Origin: Emydura subglobosa
Lineage: Eukaryota; Chordata; Testudines; Chelidae
Assembly (NCBI GenBank): GCA_007922225.1
Contig: ML679966.1
Span: 54,804,742-54,868,741 of the forward strand
Direction: 5' to 3'
DNA: 64,000 nt
The notes below the pieces were generated by a model. The model saw only the letters and a list, made by a program, of their open reading frames with translations, was not told the origin of the DNA and did not search any database. The translations under genes and the position numbers were made by a program. This document shows positions 36,012-48,316 of this stretch, one piece after another (the stretch's first letter is position 1; the number at the start of each line of letters is the position of its first letter).

Positions 36012-36835
36012 CCTTAACTGTATCTTTTACATTTTTCAGTAATCTTTATTAAAATATCTGGAACAGATAGCTGTGGAAAAGTAATTCTGAAGTACCAAGA
36101 TTTAAACAATTTGTAGATCTTGACCGGTTTTCAAATATAAGTGCTTGATGTTGAGTAGCTTGAAAAATAGCTTGAATTTCAGGGGTGCTGAGGAGCCAAA
36201 CTCACTCAGGGGTGAGGAGCCTCGGAAAAATTGGGTTACTTAGGTTTTTAAGTATGAGCCTGCTATTTTTAACATAAGTGAAAATAATTTATTTCTGACA
36301 TGAGAACTTTTTCTGACAAAAAATTACATGACATTATTTTATAAAATGGCTACTTTGGTTTATGGTTCTGATTTTTTTTTTTTTTTTTTTTTTGCCGTGA
36401 AGACTTTTTTTGAAAGTGAAATATTGTATCTGCAACAATATTTTTTAAACTGTGGCATATCTAACGTTGTTAGTAACCATAATTAAACTTCTATCTAAAT
36501 CAGTTTTGTGCTGAACTGAGTATATTCAGTGCTCAAAACTGTCACGTCTATTGTGAATACAAATATAGTAATTCAAAGTGCCAATATGTGTTAGCATATA
36601 AGCTAATAAGTGTTGAATTTATTCTAGTTATTTTCATAATAAAATTTAATTTTCAGAAGACAGATATTTATGACAACCAATGATTATAACAACATGCTAC
36701 TTCGCTTCATTACTTGCTATTAATTACTTGTTAGCTTTTCTTGGTGATGTTCATTGATTGCCTGCCTGTCCTAGGGCAATATAATAGTCTGACTACTTTT
36801 GTTGCTGTTGTAGTTAATGACTTACCAGGGAGATG
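36012..36835. other. Intronic stretch with one T22 run
   Basis: AT-rich sequence with T22 at 36372-36393. No exon or named repeat recognised. Confidence 0.45.
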
Positions 36836-36965
36836 CTGTGCAGAATAGAGGAACGAGCACAGTGCTGGGAGTCAGGAAAAGCTGGGTTAAAATCTTGGCC
36901 CCATTAAAGTCAATTGCAAAACTCCTATTGACTTCAATGGGGCAAGGATTTCACCTCTAATTCTC
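36836..36965. repeat. MIR-like fragment joined to a short sauropsid repeat
   Basis: AACGAGCACAGTGCTGGGAG followed by TCAGGAAAAGCTGGGTT resembles the tRNA-related/core part of MIR elements. It runs into GGCCCCATTAAAGTCAATTG and CCTATTGACTTCAATGGGGC, the small family whose core recurs elsewhere in the window. Confidence 0.45.
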
Positions 36966-39450
36966 ATTGTCTACCTGTGCTTAGAGGCAATACAACAAGG
37001 GACAGAACCTGCAAAGTGATGAACAGCTGAGGTGTTCAGGATCATCAGCTCCCAATGAGATGAAAATTCTCAGTATTTGGTCCATAGAAACTTGCCCATT
37101 GTGCACACTGCCTGAAGTTTTGCTACAAGAAATTGTCATGACCCTACTAATTGTTTTTTTCAGGAACAACAAATACACAATCCTTGGGTTAGGGATGTCT
37201 GCTCTATTCTCAATTTCTTAGTATAATCTTTTACAACAATGCACTTTTTCGCTGAGTGGTTATTTAGAGAAGCAGGAACCTTCAGGGATACTCTTGGCTG
37301 AAGACTGCCTCCTTCTCTCAAAGAAGTGCTAAAATTTGAGTGCATGAATTCCTACAGTTATGAAATCTATGTACTGTAGTGTGTTGTTTTGGGTATGAAA
37401 AAGTGACCCCTTTTTTATTTTAAATACAGGGAAATGTTTTATTAAAGCAACTGGTATATTTTTCTCTTTGATGGCTAAATAATGGGGTGAAGGAGCCTAT
37501 TAATTGTGGAAATTTTAAGTTTTTTCTGGGTTTTTATGTTTGGCTTCTGTATTACTGTCTAAATGACGCCTAAGGGTTAAATCCTTCAGAAACCCCAAAA
37601 CCAGTGATTGTAGATAGTTTCCTCATGCTCAAGTGGACAGCAGCAGGAATCCACTGTATAAAGACTACTTCTACGTCATGCATAAACCAGTTTGGTTAGC
37701 TTCAGGTAAACCTCAGGTGAAGTTTAGGCAGGAACTTTCTAAGAAAGGAACTTTGTCTGAACTTCTCTCCTGAGGTGGGGTGATACTGATTGGGAAGAGG
37801 GCATGCATCAGACTGTCAGAGGTAGCAGTTGCTGAGGTTCTGCCAGTTTCTCACATCCCTAATACTTAGAGCTTGCCTGGATCAAGTGTAATCTATTGTA
37901 AGGCAAGGAAAGGCTAAGTTTAGGTAAGACAAAGTATTTAGGTTTTTGTTATTTGTAACCCTTTCCTCTGGCTGTGGTGTTCCTATGGCTAAATAAAACA
38001 CATTATTTTGAAAACATTTTCTTTCTTTGCATTTACCTGCTGCACACCGTTCTCAGAGAGGATTCTGTCAAAGGGAGTGGACCTGCTGGAGGTAATATAA
38101 TTGGGAAATTGGTTGTTATAACCAGCTGGTCCAGTCAAGTGTAGGGTGAGTCATGAGTCTGAAAAGTGCATGTCAGTGTGAAATGCCCACAGAGACAGAG
38201 GTCACAAGTACAGGTCATACCTGAACCGTGAAACGTATACACTGGATGAACTGTGCAGTTTACACAGAATGGGCACGTAAAACCCAAGTCCTGGAAGGTC
38301 GTTATCGAGGGCTGGGAGTGAGATGGGTTGGCAGTGGGACAACACCTGGGTTTGCTTAGAAGTTAGGTTCTGCAGATACTGAACTTCCAACGGCATCCAA
38401 GCTTTCCACAAAAACTATCTATTACTCTCAAGTTGCCTCTTTACTTTCTTGAGTCTTTCCCTACCATTCTGTACATGTCTAGTTTTTTCTTTTGTCTTCT
38501 TTACTGTTCCATGGAGAAGGTGAACTCTTCCACACTCAGGATATGCTAGGTGGCTCCCTTCTCCCACCCAATTTTTCAGCTTTGGAAAGTGGGGTGCTTG
38601 ATGTGGTGACTTTTAAGTTGTGATAGTTATTGGCATCTATAACTAGACTTCATCTAAAAATCTGGTCTACGTGTCTGAAACTAGACACAACCTGAGGGGG
38701 GCACAGTCAGTGGCCACTGTAACATTTTAGCCCACATCTTACCAAATTCCAAAGGATGGAAGCTAAATAACTCTCTGAAATGGCTACAAAAACTGCTTAA
38801 CTCTGATCTCCTAATGTTACCAAAGTTCGGCTTGCTAGCAAATCCATAAAGTACCATTAATTTGATAAGTTGTGCCTTAAATATTTTCTGTCTAAGAAGA
38901 GTGACATGGATTAACTGTTCCAATGGAGTTCAGCAATTCTAGCTTTCCATCTTGAGCATGGGATGGTGTGAGCAACAATATGCTTAGTCCCCAAGGTATG
39001 GTTTATGGAAAGAAATAGCAAAATTGTTAGCATTTTCATGAATTTCAGATAGAAAAATACATGCCATATTTCTTTAGAAATGTCTAAACACTTACAAGAG
39101 AAGTTTGTTTAATCTCAGTTTAATCTCAGACCTCTTAAAGGTATTCAGACTCCTAAAAAGCTATTTTAATAAAGAAAATATTAGTTTTCTTATTTAATTA
39201 TCTAGGTAACACTAACCACAACATTATGAAATAAATTATAATTCTATAAATGAAGTCTATCTAGTGTCCTTACCTCCTCAGACTCTCTTGAATGTTAGTC
39301 TGCACCTGTCATTTGGAAAACGGGGGAATTTTTGGCTGTGGCTTTTGAATATGTATCGAGCATGTTTAAGCTTCTTAAACAGAATGATTTCTAGAAAGCT
39401 TTTACCTTGTGCATGCTCTTTTAAATACTAACTGCCAAACATGAAGTGTG
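36966..39450. other. Intronic stretch, possible LTR-like segment
   Basis: No exon. About 37660-38060 has a TATAAAGAC at 37657 and, 330 bases on, CTAAATAAAAC, the spacing of promoter and polyadenylation signals in an LTR, but no terminal repeats were found. The remainder is unassigned. Confidence 0.3.
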
Positions 39451-39483
39451 GGTTTTTTTTTGTTTTTTTTTTTTTTTTTTTTT

Positions 39484-39985
39484 AAAGATGTGAGAGAGGG
39501 AGTGAGGAGGAATCAGGGAGCTGCCTGCAGGAGGCTTGGACAGGCTTGCTAAATGAGCCAACCAGAGACATGTGGTACAAGGAGTTAACTTCAAGTAGCT
39601 GGTTCCTTGTAAGACAATGGAAACAGTTCTTTGGGAAGACCTGAGTCTGGGAAGTCTTCATGGGAGTCAGTTCTCAGCAGGGCAGTGGCAATCTGAACCT
39701 CAGAGCAGGTCACCTCTGAAGGATTCTGTGGAGGAACTGTTTTGCTCACTCCAGGCTCTGAGATAAGAGCCATGCCCCGGGACAGATTTTTGGGACTTTA
39801 GTTTACTTCAGAGTCTTGATCTGAATAAAGCGAGACCCCTGTAAAGGTTGGCAAGCAAGGGGAGCCTTGGTAAAAGGGTTCTGGAAGAGGGCGAATATAG
39901 AGCAGGGCAATGCAGAGGCACCCTGGCCACAAGGAGCACCTGGGGGTTGGCCAACTTGTTTACAATACACTTTCAAAAGAAAAAG
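39484..39985 (+). repeat. Probable dispersed repeat, unclassified
   Basis: After a T21 run comes a GC-richer block (GGGAGCTGCCTGCAGGAGG at 39517, CAGGGCAGTGGCAATCTG, GAATAAAGCGAGACCCC at 39823, GGGAGCCTTGGTAAAAGGG at 39860). Composition and wording differ from the intron around it and match a repeat I recall from turtles. It contains a polyadenylation-like AATAAA. Not classified. Confidence 0.3.
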
Positions 39986-41422
39986 TTTGTCTTAGATTAC
40001 TGCAGAAAGTTGTACATTTTTAGAACTTCATTCATCTGAAGACACAGGAAAATAACGTGCATATGAATTTTAGCTATTGCACATTTAAGACCTAAATGTG
40101 TGTTTTGCTTTTATCAGTAAGGGATTAGGATTTTTAGTGTACATGTCAGTGTTTTTTCACCTCTGTGTTCTCATGCGCTTACAGGTTAGATAAAAGGAAA
40201 ATAAATTTGAAACCAAAAAGGGCTATATTTTCAGAATTGACAACTGGCCTCTGTTTTAATTTAGGTACTTCTTTCATCTAGGCAACTTGCTCATTAGAAC
40301 CTTGCCAAGAGCTATCAAGCATGGGAAAGAAACGAAAGACGTGATTTACTGTTTTATGCTTGGCATCTGTCAAGAGAAATGCTTGATTTAAAAAAAAAAA
40401 AATTAAAAATTTACTTTTCATATTGCTGAGTTATAACGTTTTAAATAAACTCTTAATGACATGGGGTCAAGGAGCATTAATTATGAAGTGTCATTTTATA
40501 TCTGGATTAGAATAGAAATTCCTTTTTTTTTTTTTTTTTTAAAAGCTGAGTCTGTAAGACGCTAGTGCACTTCCTAGAATATGAAGCAAAGATTCATAGA
40601 ATTTTTCAATTTAAGTTCAATTTCTGACTTTAATGTGAATATTTCCATCACTTTCTGCAGGATATATTTCTTATAGGGTTCTGCATTGGTCCCACTGAAG
40701 TCAGTAGGAATCTTTTAATTGACATAAATGGGCACTGGATCAGAACCTGTGATTTCAATCTACCTGTAAAAACCTGCATTTGAACAGAAATGTAGTCTGA
40801 AAATTTTTTCTGAATATTTTTGTCTGCATTGCAAAAAGGAAGGAAAACAACCTAGAATTTTGAGAACAAAATTTAGTTCCCCTTCCCTCCCATCACAAGG
40901 AATCTTCAGTGGTTTCTTTTATAATTTTATTGTACATGTAGAAGTTGCTGCTTGTTTGTAAAATAAAAATAGTTATTTTTGTGTTTAATCTCTAGTGCTA
41001 ACTGGGAATTTTTTGGTCTATATAATATATACATTTTTTTTGGATGAAAAATGTGGTTTCTGCAAAATCAGCTATTTTTCCTGAGGGAAGTTGACTTTTG
41101 CTAGCTCCTCTTCATTTTATTTATTTTTTCCATCAGGGAAATTGAAAAAATTTTTTGGGTCAGGCTGACCTGAATCTAAATGCACATTTATATATTTATT
41201 TATTTAGTCTAATTGAATTGAAATATGTTTACAAGCTAATTCACTTTTAATCTGCATCTGCAGGACCCACTGTCTTGCCTTATGGGAGCTGTAGTTGGGC
41301 CCCTATAGGCAGGGCTTCTTGGCTGGATTTAATCTCCTATGGATGAGCCCAGCCGCGTAAAATATTGTGGGAGATGTAGTCTGGCTATTCAGTGAAAATT
41401 GGCAAACACTTTTTTCACAACA
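39986..41422. other. Intronic stretch with short repeat fragments
   Basis: It holds a T18 run (40523-40540), a copy of the small CACTGAAGTCAGTAGGAATC repeat at about 40675-40750, and at 41275-41385 two direct phrases ATGGGAGCTGTAGTTGGG and GTGGGAGATGTAGTCTGG from a dispersed element. No exon recognised. Confidence 0.4.
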
Positions 41423-41712
41423 GAAACTCTGGAACTCACTGCTACAGGATCCAGTTGAGGCCAAAATCTTAGCATAATTAAAAAAAGAGATTGTCCATTG
41501 ACATGGATAACAAGAATATCCATAGTGAGCACTTTGAAATGGATAGTGTAATCTCTTCCAGGGCTTAAATTGGTCCCTGGCCGCTAGGGATTGGGGAAGA
41601 CCTAATGTTGGTCTGCTGGTTGGGTTTCTTGCACATTCCTCTGAAGCAGTTGGTACTGGCTGCTGTTGAATTCAGGGTACTGGATTAGATGGACCACCTG
41701 GAATGGGAATTG
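41423..41712 (+). mobile_element. CR1 LINE 3' end fragment, plus strand
   Basis: Sense-strand CR1 3' untranslated region: CTCTGGAACTCACTGCTACA, GGATAACAAGAATATCCATA, GGGTTTCTTGCACATTCCTC, GGTACTGGCTGCTGTTG, and GGTACTGGATTAGATGGACC. 5'-truncated, no coding part left. Confidence 0.9.
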
Positions 41713-44700
41713 GTATATTTCTTCATTTCAGATCAAGTACCAGAATGCAGTGCTACACTTTGGTTTGAGCAGTACTGTGTAGATAATGGGTTTTTTTCCC
41801 CACAGCCTTTTAAGTTGAAGACAGATGGTGAAAGATAGTGGAATGCCAGAAGTTACTTTTCAAGGGTACTAACAGCCACCTTAAAGGGAAAAATGTGCAC
41901 TTATTTCAGTTTTTCTATCCGCTATAATGTTTTTTTAAAGAATACTGTCAAACAAAAAGCCCAGTTGTATTGTAAAATATTTGTAAGTTTTTAGTTTTAT
42001 CTAAATTTAAACCATGTTGACTTCTCTTCCGCTCTTAAAAAGTTTTGATAAACCTAAAAATAAGAGAGAACAATAAGATGTACCTTGAAACTAACATTAT
42101 AGTAAGGATCTCATGGCATGCTGTAGCATTAGTTGCTCTGTTTAACTGTGCCTTCTATGATTTGTTCCTTTTTTTTTTTTTTTTGGTCTAGTTAGCCCAC
42201 CAATTTCATGTCTCGCAATGCTCAGATTAACACTCAGTATATCTTGTTCCATGGCCGAATCTTGTGATCTCTTTCAAAAAATAAAACATCATAAGGAAGT
42301 GTGACTAAAACTACGTAGCTCAGTGTTCTAACACTGGTTGCCACTTGAGCTTCACTCTGATTACCAGTGTGTCATCAGAGCTCACTAAGTTATCACATAA
42401 AATGGTGATGGAGGCAGTATTTAAAAATACCTTGATAGAGCCCCTCTGGGGATGGTGTATGTGGGCTGATTTGAATTACCTGTTTAACATCCTGGCTATA
42501 AATGCAGAGTTACATAATGGACTAGATTTTGATCTGTTACTTTGGTGTTAAATCTAAAATAATTCTATTGATGTCAGTGGAGTTGCTTTTGATTTACACT
42601 GGTGCAGTAGATACCAGAATCTGGTCTAATGTGTAACTGTGAAAATAATTTGACAGTGACTTTTCGTGTTCATTATGTTGGAGTGGAAGCTCCATCATAG
42701 TTAAGGTTGTATTAGAGAATTCAGTTTAAAATCTTTAATTATTAAAAAACTGACTGAAATAGCAAAATACAGAATGAAACCTTTGGAGTGGTGTAGTTTT
42801 GCATGATGGATTGATGAAATTTTATTTGCTGCAGAGAATAAAAAGTTTAAAAAAAAAATCTTTTGGACCTTTGTCTCACTTTCCTTGGTATCTTTTTCAT
42901 CGAGAAATCTGAACCATTCTGGGATCTATGGTCCTCATTGCTCATCATATGTTGATTCCACCAATATTAGTTATGCAGAGATTGTGGTTTTACATACCTT
43001 TTATACATTCTGACATAATGGCAAATCTAGGCGCCAAGCCAAACCTGCTGCATTTGACAAATTGTATGCAGTGTGAACACCATTGCTGATTCTGTTCCAA
43101 ACTTAAGTGACTCTGTAGACTCATCCTCAGATTGACAGATCTTACTGTCATTTACTCAGTGCATTCTTCTGCTTTAATATTGTTACAGTTTTGCATTAAA
43201 TGTATGTTTGATGAAGCGGGGATATGTGTTTTTTGATAGCTGTTCAAGAAGGAATTTTAAAGCCTTATGGCATGGTGTTGTGTGGTGTGTTTGTAGCAAA
43301 TACGAAGGTGGAAAGGTATTTGCAAGTCTTATTCCTGACTACTTATTTTCATTCTTTCAGTGTGTTGGGTGGTTAAGCTATGTCCTGATGCAGTCAATGT
43401 AGTTTGTGAATTATAAAAAATAAAAAAAGGAGATTTGGTAACAAGTCTAATGTTATGGTGTAGTCTGGCACTTGACTTTTTTATAAAAGATTCTTTGGGC
43501 AGGGGCAGGGAGGGGAAGAGCTATGCTACCTCTATGATTTGCAGCAGGTCTTGGAAATTTGGCATTGTCATAGTCCTGGGGTCAGTGAGGAGCTATTTTC
43601 AAACCCCACGGAAAAACTTGTTCTGGTACGCTCAGGATCAGTGAGGAGGTGCAAGTGGCTTCCTGGTGACTTTCCCATCTCTCCTGTGCCAAGTGGACTT
43701 CTGGTGTAAGAGAACCTTCAGTTGATATTTTTCTTTAAAAAAAAAAAAAAACAAAAAACCCACAATCAAAAATCCTGAGGGGGGTAGGGGGTATGAAAAG
43801 TTTTTTAGAATAAGGGTATTGCATCCTAGTCTTTTATTTGTTTAATTTAAAATGTTTTGTTTTGTGAAGTCTTTGCTTGATAGAGAAAAATAGATTGTAC
43901 AAGTACGGAAAGAGGGATTTAATTTTGGCTAAATACTGTACTTTGCACTGCTGTCTCTCTCAAATGGTTTAATTTTCCATCTGTCATTTTTTGTTAAACT
44001 TCCTTCTTCCTTTCTTTTCTCTGTTCTTCTGCTTACCCATAGTAATTAAGTCTGTGCTATAGGGAATAGGCTTTGGAGTAACTCAGAGTCTTTTTAAAAA
44101 ATGTTATTGCAGTTCTCTGTTCACATAGGAAAAACAGTACATTCTGTTCCATACTTAAAATTTGTAAGAGCATATTCACCCAGAGGCATGCTGGTGCCCA
44201 GAGTTCTTGTCTCATATATGTTTTCCTACTATATATGCTTGTTCATAAAAATGAAAATTCATATACTTTATCTGTACCAGTTGCGTGATTCCAGGTGGAG
44301 GGCAAGGTGTGTGTACACAAGTGCATATCTTGGGAAGCTATGGATGTTTTGATTATGTAATGAAAACCAAATAAATATTTACATTGATCTGTTAAAATAT
44401 TTTAGGTAGTTGTGTGCGCATGTGGGTGTGTGTGTTTTTATTCCCCCTTCTATGTCCCATGTTTTCATATAACTTTTATAACTTGAGGGGATGGGATTGT
44501 GTTTAAAAATTGGCTATGGGGAATGAAAGATCTATTGACTTGATCTCTTCATGCATATTTGCTTTTTATGTAATATGATTGGTAGATGTGGTGTAAAGTG
44601 AGTCCCAAATTATACTGGGATTTTGTTTGCCAGAGTTTTGGCTGCTTGATCCTCCCGCACTATGGGCTTGCTCGTGCCAGATGCTGTGCACTCTGTCTCC

Positions 44701-46200
44701 AGTTCAGCACATCATTTAAGCCTGTGGCTAACTGAGTGTGTGAGTAGTCTCCAGTGAAGTCATCTGTTGGGATTGAGTCTTGTAATGTGGAAATCTTGCT
44801 TAGTGGCATGATCTTTCCAGCCTGGACAGCCTCCTCCTCCAGTCTTGTGCAGTATATTCTAATATCTGAGAAGAGAAGCAATTTGGGATTTTTGTTTTTG
44901 GATGGCTTAGTTAAATCATCAGTGCTGTTCACCAATGTAAAAGTGGCCAATTATAGCTTGTCCCTGAAATGTACTTTCAGGGTTGTTTTGCAAGCCTGAG
45001 ATATTGCTACAAAGATGTTTCAGAAATCCTTTGGAAAGTTAAGTACACAGTTAAAGTTGTTGCTGGGCAGTGAGTACAGTATATCTAACCTGAGAATTTA
45101 TTCCTAAAACAACTGTACAGTAAAGGGAACTTAAACACTGTCCTATTTCAATTGAATGGGACACATTAAGGCCTCTTGGTATTTAATCCTAGAAAAAACT
45201 AATTTTATTTGATTTTTGTTCACTTTATTTCAAAGTCATCGGAAGAGAGCTCTAATTTTTTCAGTCTACCAAAAACCATGGAAACATTTACTTTATACAA
45301 GAAATAGGGGAGAGACTGCATGGCTTTGGAAATGGTTAAATGCAACCGGTGTCTACAGTGGTTTTTTCATAATTAGCTCTGCAGTGCAACCCAGTAGTCA
45401 AAGGAAAAAATCATCCATGACCTCGTGAATACTTTTGTCCATCCCTACTACAGACACATAATCTTTATTGAAAGTTAAACAGGTGGGAGAGGGGAAGTGT
45501 TTAAAGCATCTCCCCTAGAATTTCATGGACCAGTAGAACTTTAATTGGAGTGGCATATTATTGAGGTCTGAATATTTTCAGAATTCCTGTATTTAATGTT
45601 TTTGCTGTATTTAATGGGGTTTTCTAATACTCAGGATTTTTTAAAGGTATTTTTACTTCAGGCAAATGTCTGACTTGTGTTTTGCCATTCAGCAGTTTTC
45701 AAAAATCAGGTAGGTGTGGAGAACTTAAGAAAAGCAGATGACTTTTTCCCATACAAAGAGCCAAGAACTTTCAATAACCTCAAGAATATTTCATACTGCA
45801 GAGAAACGAGGAAAATACACTAGGAGAAGGATAACAATTCTTTGCCACCATTGCTCACAACCTTCATGTCTTATTTGACTTCTTTTCCCCCTTCCCCGTT
45901 CCCTCTTATATTCTGTGATTGCTAGTTCTTTCTCTACTAGATTTTTTTCCCTTCCTCCATCTCTGCTGGTAAAACCTTTGGTTTAGGCCCTAGTTGTGAC
46001 CTCCCCCCATTTACAGCCCCACAATTCTTTGTGGTAGGCATGTCACAATTTAAGTCCAAATGAGATCACCAGCACAAAAAATTAGAGAACAGGGCTCTGG
46101 CAAGCTCAGTCTCCCTGCACCAGCCTCTTCTCCCCTGCTGCATGCTAAGTCTCTGAGGTAAAATCCACCCTCCCTTACAAAACAAGGATTCATGAAGGAA
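41713..46200. other. Intronic stretch without a recognisable gene
   Basis: No exon. It contains T16 at 42169-42184, A15 at 43737-43751 and a small repeat copy at 42548-42628 (TCAGTGGAGTTGCTTTTGAT). The 96-codon minus frame at 44660-44950 is the longest; its text may belong to a dispersed repeat (the phrase TACTTTCAGGGTTGTTTTGC at 44971), but no domain is visible. Confidence 0.4.
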
Positions 46201-46229
46201 GTTATGTAATTCTACATTTGTAAATTCAA

Positions 46230-46690
46230 CTGTCATGATAAAGAGATTGCACTACAGTTTTTGTATGAGGTGAACTGAAATGCTATTTCTTGTGTTTCTT
46301 TTTTACAGTGCAAATATTTGTAATAAAAATAATATGAAGTGAGCAATATACACTGTGTTGTAATAGAAATCAATCTATTTGAAAATATAGAAGAAAACAT
46401 CCAAAAATATTTAAATAAATGATATTCTATTGATTTAATAATGCAATGAATTGCAATTTTTAAAATTCACTTGGCAACCCAAGTTCTCCTGCATCGCTCT
46501 TACTGTATACTAGGGTGGTTATAGCAAACAGAATTTTGCTTCTGTCTGTCCCGTTCCTTCCTTTCCTCCCTGCCCAAGGGTACGTGATTAATGTGTTTAC
46601 AAAAAATTAACACATTAATTTTGTTTTCAGTTAATGACAAGCGTTAACTGCGATTGACTGACAGTCTTAAAGAGAACTGAAATATATATT
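46230..46690. repeat. Dispersed repeat with GCGTTAACTGCGATTGA end
   Basis: Contains GTGCAAATATTTGTAATAAA, TCAATCTATTTGAAAATATA and ATCCAAAAATATTTAAATAA, ending near AAGCGTTAACTGCGATTGAC and TGACAGTC. I recognise this order as a repeat common in turtles, possibly a DNA transposon derivative; no terminal repeats were resolved. Confidence 0.4.
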
Positions 46691-46699
46691 TGTAACAAC

Positions 46700-48316
46700 A
46701 ATAATAAATAATATTGAAGAGAACAAATGGATGGGGAGATATGCACAACTATTTGAGAATAGTCTGTAGCACACTTGAAAAATTGTTCACCTTTGTGAAA
46801 ATGTATGATCCCTGTGATGTTGCCAAGTTCACTGAGAACTTAGTAGTTCTGCTGAGTTGACTATTTTTTCACAATAGTTAAAATTACACTCCATTCTCAA
46901 ACCCCAAAATGTAATCTAGAATAAAAGTAATCTTGTATACTCCCATTGGACTAAACGTTTAATTTGCTTCATCACCATCTTATTTTTTTGGTTTTGCTTT
47001 TTCATTTAGAGAGGTGGACTCATTAGTTATGCAAGCTTCCTAACACGTTCACTAAATTCAAAAAAGGGATGAGGACCAGCTTACATGTAAATTAAATGAA
47101 GAGCTCATTTAATAAAAGTTAGGTAGAATTCTGAAAGCTTGTTTTGTTTGTGGAGAACATCCCCATAACTTTATATTTGGAGGATAAATGTAGTGCCCTT
47201 CCCTGAACCAGAGTTGCTTCTCTGGTATTGGAATGGGTAATAATTTAATTATTAATGTTTAATTGGCATACCTAGGAAATGTGATTTCTCTAAAACATAT
47301 ATGCCTTGGAGTATTTACAAACTATATAATCCACCTAAATTTAAGTTATACATTTTTGATGCTTGGTGCAAATGCCGTGCTTAAATATTAAGACACAAAT
47401 GAGAACCTGAAATAACTTTAAAGTAGTAAGAAAACAGGAATTCAGAGTTGCAGGCAGTGATTCATTCCAGAGATGGTCAAGCCAAAGGGCCATTTTTAGT
47501 TTGGTGTGGGGAAAGGATGCTGTGTTGCTGTAATAGACATACTTCTGCGTATGTTAATCACATAGTTTATGGCATGACTTTTTTATCTTAGCATGATTTG
47601 AAGCAATTTCTTCTTTTCTCTCATTCTTTCAAAAGAATTTGGCAAGTTTCTTTTCTCAAGCCAAGTAAGCATATTAAATCAACAGATATGCTGTGTTTAA
47701 AAAAACAATGAAAAATTTTAATTCAGTGCTAAATTGGAAGCTAATTTCAGTGTTACTGATGACGATGTGCAGAATGAAGTGGGTTTAAGTCCTTGCTGGA
47801 TCGGGACTAAATCAGTGCAGAAAAATATGTACATGATATCAGTTATTTAGAACCTTATTGCTGAAAGACTCGTAGTTGTTGCTACAATGAAAACATAACT
47901 CTGACACTACAGAAAATAGAACACTTTTTGCTACTTTAGAAAGATTAATTGTAGTACCAGTATTTTTGACAGGTCAGTTTACATCTTAGTACACTACAAA
48001 GAGAAAATACTTTAAGCTGTCATACAGCAGGAAAGGAGTCTGTATAGTGACTTGAATCAACGTTAAAGGGGAAAAAAGGGTATTACACATTGCTGTATAA
48101 ACAGCACTATGGAATTTTGAATTTTTCTAAATATATACAGATAATTTTAATAACCTCCCTGTAACTATATATCTTGACCTTTATAGCCAAAATATAGGAA
48201 TTGTGAGAGTTCTGAATGTGTATCCATGTTTGCTTGCACATCAATTGCAAATGAACAAGCAAATCAGATGTTTGCACCTGCAAATGGCTAGGCAGACTCC
48301 TAAACAGCTACTTGTG
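46700..48316. other. Intronic stretch without recognised elements
   Basis: AT-rich, no exon-like frame, no named repeat seen. Confidence 0.45.

Noticed and set aside
41275..41385. Apparent inverted repeat with GGGAGCTGTAGT and GGGAGATGTAGT
   Set aside because: The two phrases are in direct, not inverted, orientation and too diverged to define an element.
44660..44950. 96-codon minus frame
   Set aside because: Looks protein-like at a glance, but I recognise no domain and no exon borders; more likely a repeat remnant.
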